From: Flavobacteriales bacterium | GTDB taxonomy: Bacteria > Bacteroidota > Bacteroidia > Flavobacteriales > TMED113 | DNA: 38,050 nt | Assembly (NCBI GenBank): GCA_002698365.1 | Contig: NZWM01000024.1 | Location: 1 to 38,050, forward strand | Reading direction: 5' to 3' | Program-made: the position numbers and the translations under genes | In this document: positions 34,985-38,050 of the stretch, one piece after another | How the letters are laid out: each line of letters opens with the position of its first letter | How positions within the stretch are numbered: position 1 is the stretch's first letter | Notes under the pieces: model-generated | The model's database searches: none | What the model was told of the DNA's origin: nothing | The model's input: the letters and a program-made list of their open reading frames with translations, nothing else

Positions 34985-36303
34985 TACAATTTCTTCAGTT
35001 TCTTTTAAGTCTTTCCATTCTTGTGGTGCTACATGAATTTGGTCACTATATAACAGCCCGCATGTTTGGTTGTCGGGTAGAAAAATTCTATTTATTTATG
35101 GATTGGCCTTATGCTTTATTTAAAAAGAAAATAGGTGACACAGAGTTTGGTATTGGTTGCGCACCACTAGGTGGTTATGTGAAAATTTCTGGTTTTGTCG
35201 ATGAGTCAATGGATGATGGTGGGTTGGAAAAAGAACCTGAAGCTTGGGAGCTTAGGGGTAAGCCGGCTTGGCAAAGATTAATTGTTATGTTGGGTGGTAT
35301 TATTGTTAATGTTGTTTTAGCTTGGTTTATTTATAGTATGATTGCGTTTAGTGTGGGACAAAAATATATCCCGATCGAAAACTTAAAAGACGGATTTACT
35401 TTTAGTGAGGACGCCAAAAGATTGGGGTTTGAGGATGGAGATCAATTGGTTTCAATGGGTGGGGTTGTTTTAAAAGAATTTGATCCAATGATGATCATGA
35501 GTGGAGTTTTGTTTGAGGGTGAAACAGAAATTGTAGTACTTCGATCTGGACAAAAAATTAATTTAAACATCGATAAAAGTATTGTTAATGACATTATAAA
35601 AAATTTATCACAAGAAAGCCCGCCGTTAATGGAGCCTAATATAAAGTGGATTGTTGGTGGGGTTGTAGAATCTTCTGTTGCTGAAGATGCTGGACTGGAG
35701 GTTGGTGATCGCATTATATTTATTAATGATTTTAACACCATTTATTATAATAACAATGTGCGGGAGTATTTGTTAACGCAGGCTGGTCAAAATGTTGTTT
35801 TAACAATAGATCGGTTGGGTAAAAAATATCCAGTTAAGGTGGCTCTTGGTGATGATGGTTTTTTGGGGGTTATCCCCTCGGCAGGGGATTATGAAAAAAT
35901 AAAAACTTTTTCTTTTTTGAAATCTTTTTCAGCCGGATTTAAAAAAACCAAAGAAACGATTGCTATGTACTGGGGGCAAGTGAAAACCATTTTTAATCCC
36001 GCCACTGGTGCCTATAAACACCTTGGTGGAATGATCACAATTGGTAGTATGTTTCCTGGTGAATGGAATTGGTTGACCTTTTGGTCAATGACCGCTTTTT
36101 TATCTATTATTCTAGCTGTCATGAACCTTTTACCTATCCCGGCACTCGATGGGGGGCACGCGCTCATTGCTTTTGGTGAAATGCTAACTGGAAAAAAACT
36201 TCCAATAAAAGTGCTAATGCCTTTACAAATAGTTGGAATGGTAATACTCTTAATGCTTGTGTTGTACGCAAACGGAATGGATATTGTTCGTTTATTTAAT
36301 TAA
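34981..36303 (+). CDS. rseP: Site-2 protease RseP (RIP metalloprotease)
   Basis: The product has 440 residues. The zinc motif HEFGH is at 18-22 in the first membrane helix, and the third ligand is in MNLLPIPALDGGHALIAF (about 380-397). Two PDZ-like regions (about 130-200 and 220-290, with GGVVESSVAEDAGLEVGDRI) lie between. The enzyme performs intramembrane cleavage, classically of anti-sigma factors or leftover signal peptides. Adjacency of dxr and rseP is common in bacteria. The start overlaps dxr by four bases. Confidence 0.95.
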   Translation: MIQFLQFLLSLSILVVLHEFGHYITARMFGCRVEKFYLFMDWPYALFKKKIGDTEFGIGCAPLGGYVKISGFVDESMDDGGLEKEPEAWELRGKPAWQRLIVMLGGIIVNVVLAWFIYSMIAFSVGQKYIPIENLKDGFTFSEDAKRLGFEDGDQLVSMGGVVLKEFDPMMIMSGVLFEGETEIVVLRSGQKINLNIDKSIVNDIIKNLSQESPPLMEPNIKWIVGGVVESSVAEDAGLEVGDRIIFINDFNTIYYNNNVREYLLTQAGQNVVLTIDRLGKKYPVKVALGDDGFLGVIPSAGDYEKIKTFSFLKSFSAGFKKTKETIAMYWGQVKTIFNPATGAYKHLGGMITIGSMFPGEWNWLTFWSMTAFLSIILAVMNLLPIPALDGGHALIAFGEMLTGKKLPIKVLMPLQIVGMVILLMLVLYANGMDIVRLFN

Positions 36304-36316
36304 TATAATTTGAATT

Positions 36317-37846
36317 ATGGAAGAAATTTTAAAAAACTTAGATATAACAACCAATCATGCCGGAACATCTACTGGTTTAAATTGGATTAATGAGAACTCA
36401 AATGGTTCAACCAAATCATTTTCGCCTGTAAACGGTGCCGAAATTGGTGTTGTAAATAACACATCTAAAAGCGAATACAATCAGGTTGTTTTGTCTGCAA
36501 CAGAAGCTTTTAAAGTTTGGAGGGTGATGCCTGCACCAAAAAGAGGTGAGGTGGTTAGACAGTTTGGAGACGAGTTAAGAAAAAATAAAAAACACCTTGG
36601 TAAATTGGTTTCATATGAAATGGGGAAATCTTATCAAGAGGGGTTGGGTGAAGTGCAGGAAATGATTGATATTTGTGATTTTGCGGTAGGTTTATCAAGA
36701 CAACTTTGTGGTATTACATTGCACTCTGAAAGGTTTAAACATAGAATGTATGAACAGTATCACCCGCTTGGTGTGGTTGGTATTATCTCTGCTTTTAATT
36801 TTCCTGTTGCTGTTTGGGCTTGGAACGCTGCTTTGGCTTGGGTTTGTGGTGATGTTTGTGTTTGGAAGCCTTCTGAAAAAACACCGTTTTGTGCTATTGC
36901 TTGTCAAAAAATAATGGCAACAGTATTGAAAAACAACAATCTACCAGAAGGAGTGTCATGCTTAATTAATGGTGATTATCGTGTGGGAGAATTTTTAACC
37001 AATGACACAAGAGTTCCTTTGATTTCTGCAACAGGATCAACTAGGATGGGGAGAATTGTTGGAGCTAAAGTTGCTGAGAGGTTTGGAAAAACAATTTTAG
37101 AACTTGGTGGAAATAATGCTGTAATAATGACTCCTGATGCCGACTTAAATATTGGGGTTGTTGGGGTTGTTTTTGGGGCCGTTGGAACAGCTGGGCAAAG
37201 ATGCACCACAACAAGACGACTTATAATTCATGATTCAATTTACGAAACAGTAAAGGAAAAGTTGACTTTGGCATATCAACAAATTAAAATAGGAGACCCA
37301 CTGGATGAATCTAATCACATGGGACCTTTAATTGATAAGGATGCTGTTAGGGCTTATGAAAGCGCATTATCCGAAATTCAAAAAGAAGGTGGTAATATTA
37401 TTGTTGATGGTGGGGTTTTATCTGGTGATGGGTATGAATCTGGTTGCTATGTGAAGCCTGTGATTGCAGAAGCTGAAAATCACTTTAATATTGTACAAAC
37501 AGAAACATTTGCACCAATATTATATTTGATGAAATACTCTAATATAACCGAAGCTATTAATATGCAAAATAATGTTCCACAAGGTCTTTCTTCAGCTATT
37601 ATCACAAACAACGTTCGAGAAGCTGAAACATTTTTGTCGCACGCAGGATCTGATTGTGGTATAGCTAATGTTAATATTGGTACATCGGGTGCAGAAATTG
37701 GGGGTGCATTTGGAGGTGAAAAAGAAACCGGTGGTGGAAGAGAATCTGGCTCAGACGCATGGAAGGCTTATATGAGAAGACAAACAAACACCATAAATTA
37801 TTCCGATGATCTGCCGTTGGCTCAGGGAATAAAGTTTGATTTTTAA
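36317..37846 (+). CDS. amaB: ALDH7-type aldehyde dehydrogenase (L-piperidine-6-carboxylate/aminoadipate-semialdehyde)
   Basis: The product has 509 residues. Catalytic Cys296 is in GTAGQRCTTTRRL and general base Glu262 in LELGGNNAV. FNFPVAVWAWNAALAWVCGD and the C-terminal GAEIGGAFGGEKETGGGRESGSDAWKAYMRRQT are typical of the antiquitin/ALDH7 branch, which oxidises alpha-aminoadipic semialdehyde (in equilibrium with piperidine-6-carboxylate) with NAD+ in lysine breakdown. Substrate is assigned from family resemblance. It is 14 bases after rseP, and its stop overlaps the convergent M28 gene by four bases. Confidence 0.85.
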   Translation: MEEILKNLDITTNHAGTSTGLNWINENSNGSTKSFSPVNGAEIGVVNNTSKSEYNQVVLSATEAFKVWRVMPAPKRGEVVRQFGDELRKNKKHLGKLVSYEMGKSYQEGLGEVQEMIDICDFAVGLSRQLCGITLHSERFKHRMYEQYHPLGVVGIISAFNFPVAVWAWNAALAWVCGDVCVWKPSEKTPFCAIACQKIMATVLKNNNLPEGVSCLINGDYRVGEFLTNDTRVPLISATGSTRMGRIVGAKVAERFGKTILELGGNNAVIMTPDADLNIGVVGVVFGAVGTAGQRCTTTRRLIIHDSIYETVKEKLTLAYQQIKIGDPLDESNHMGPLIDKDAVRAYESALSEIQKEGGNIIVDGGVLSGDGYESGCYVKPVIAEAENHFNIVQTETFAPILYLMKYSNITEAINMQNNVPQGLSSAIITNNVREAETFLSHAGSDCGIANVNIGTSGAEIGGAFGGEKETGGGRESGSDAWKAYMRRQTNTINYSDDLPLAQGIKFDF

Positions 37847-38050
37847 TATCTATTAAGATTAAAGTCGTTTTTTTTATCTACTCGCGGTCTGGCATCCATG
37901 TTTGAAAGTTCCCATGCTGTATAAAAAATTAACCTAGCTGTTTTTTCTACTTTTTCGTAAACCAGCTTTTCCATTGTGTCTGTATGTTTGTGATAGTCTT
38001 CGTGAACACCACTAAAATAAAATATCGACGGGATATTTTTTTTGGCAAAA
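37843..38050 (-). CDS. M28 family metallopeptidase, C-terminal fragment at window edge
   Basis: I read 69 codons on the minus strand, open to the right edge; the N-terminus is outside the window. The segment SIFYFSGVHEDYHKHTDTMEKL matches the M28 signature around a zinc-binding His (DYH...DT) and is followed by ARLIFYTAWELSN, a typical last helix. M28 enzymes of this type are exported zinc aminopeptidases. The stop overlaps the ALDH stop by four bases on the opposite strand. Confidence 0.8.
   Translation of the reverse strand, partial: FAKKNIPSIFYFSGVHEDYHKHTDTMEKLVYEKVEKTARLIFYTAWELSNMDARPRVDKKNDFNLNRY

Noticed and set aside
1-38050. CRISPR array, insertion sequence or rRNA genes
   Set aside because: No regularly spaced repeats, transposase motifs or rRNA sequence were seen on either strand.

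Overview
The window is a gene-dense, AT-rich stretch (about one third G+C by eye) of a Bacteroidota chromosome, most likely a marine or aquatic Flavobacteriales. The supporting evidence is two type IX secretion (T9SS) genes (porZ-like and sprE/porW-like) with a T9SS sorting domain, an ATP synthase cluster that stops at atpG without atpD or atpC, the order flippase-dut-nucleotidyltransferase-TPR-DUF4292-EnvC, and TAnnTTTG promoter boxes in place of sigma70 boxes.

Region 1 (1-4400) looks accessory. A leftward, exported MORN-repeat protein runs off the left edge. Divergent from it is a compact rightward three-gene cluster: a protein with a coiled coil and two C-terminal membrane segments; a multidomain protein with a DUF4145/HEPN-like N-terminus, a short helical module and a tryptophan/glycine-rich beta region; and a peptidase C15 (pyroglutamyl-peptidase-like) protein with its Glu-Cys-His triad intact. 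A tRNA-Arg(TCG) has its 3' end pointing at this cluster. The cluster is the best candidate in the window for an undescribed system, possibly sensor + protease + membrane effector. That function is inference.

Region 2 (4465-10183, rightward) holds porZ, recO and a TonB-dependent receptor of haem/haemoglobin type. The receptor gene carries four G homopolymers of 7 to 10 bases, a possible phase-variation substrate.

Region 3 (22712 down to 10155, leftward) is a nearly gapless run of twelve genes: sensor histidine kinase, crotonase, flippase, dUTPase, sugar nucleotidyltransferase, TPR protein, DUF4292-like lipoprotein, EnvC-like LytM protein, tatA, gatA, LysM lytic transglycosylase and DUF4837 protein. 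Several act on the envelope, and a TAnnTTTG box just before the kinase may start the transcript.

Region 4 (31348 down to 22793, leftward) holds the sprE/porW lipoprotein, a bactofilin, two small AtpI/AtpZ-like membrane proteins and atpBEFHAG.

Region 5 (31455-37846, rightward) has an M23 endopeptidase, a GH3-family adenylating enzyme, dxr, rseP and an ALDH7-type aldehyde dehydrogenase. The C-terminus of an M28 peptidase on the other strand ends the window. No gene-free stretch exceeds about 110 bases. I saw no IS element, integrase or CRISPR array.
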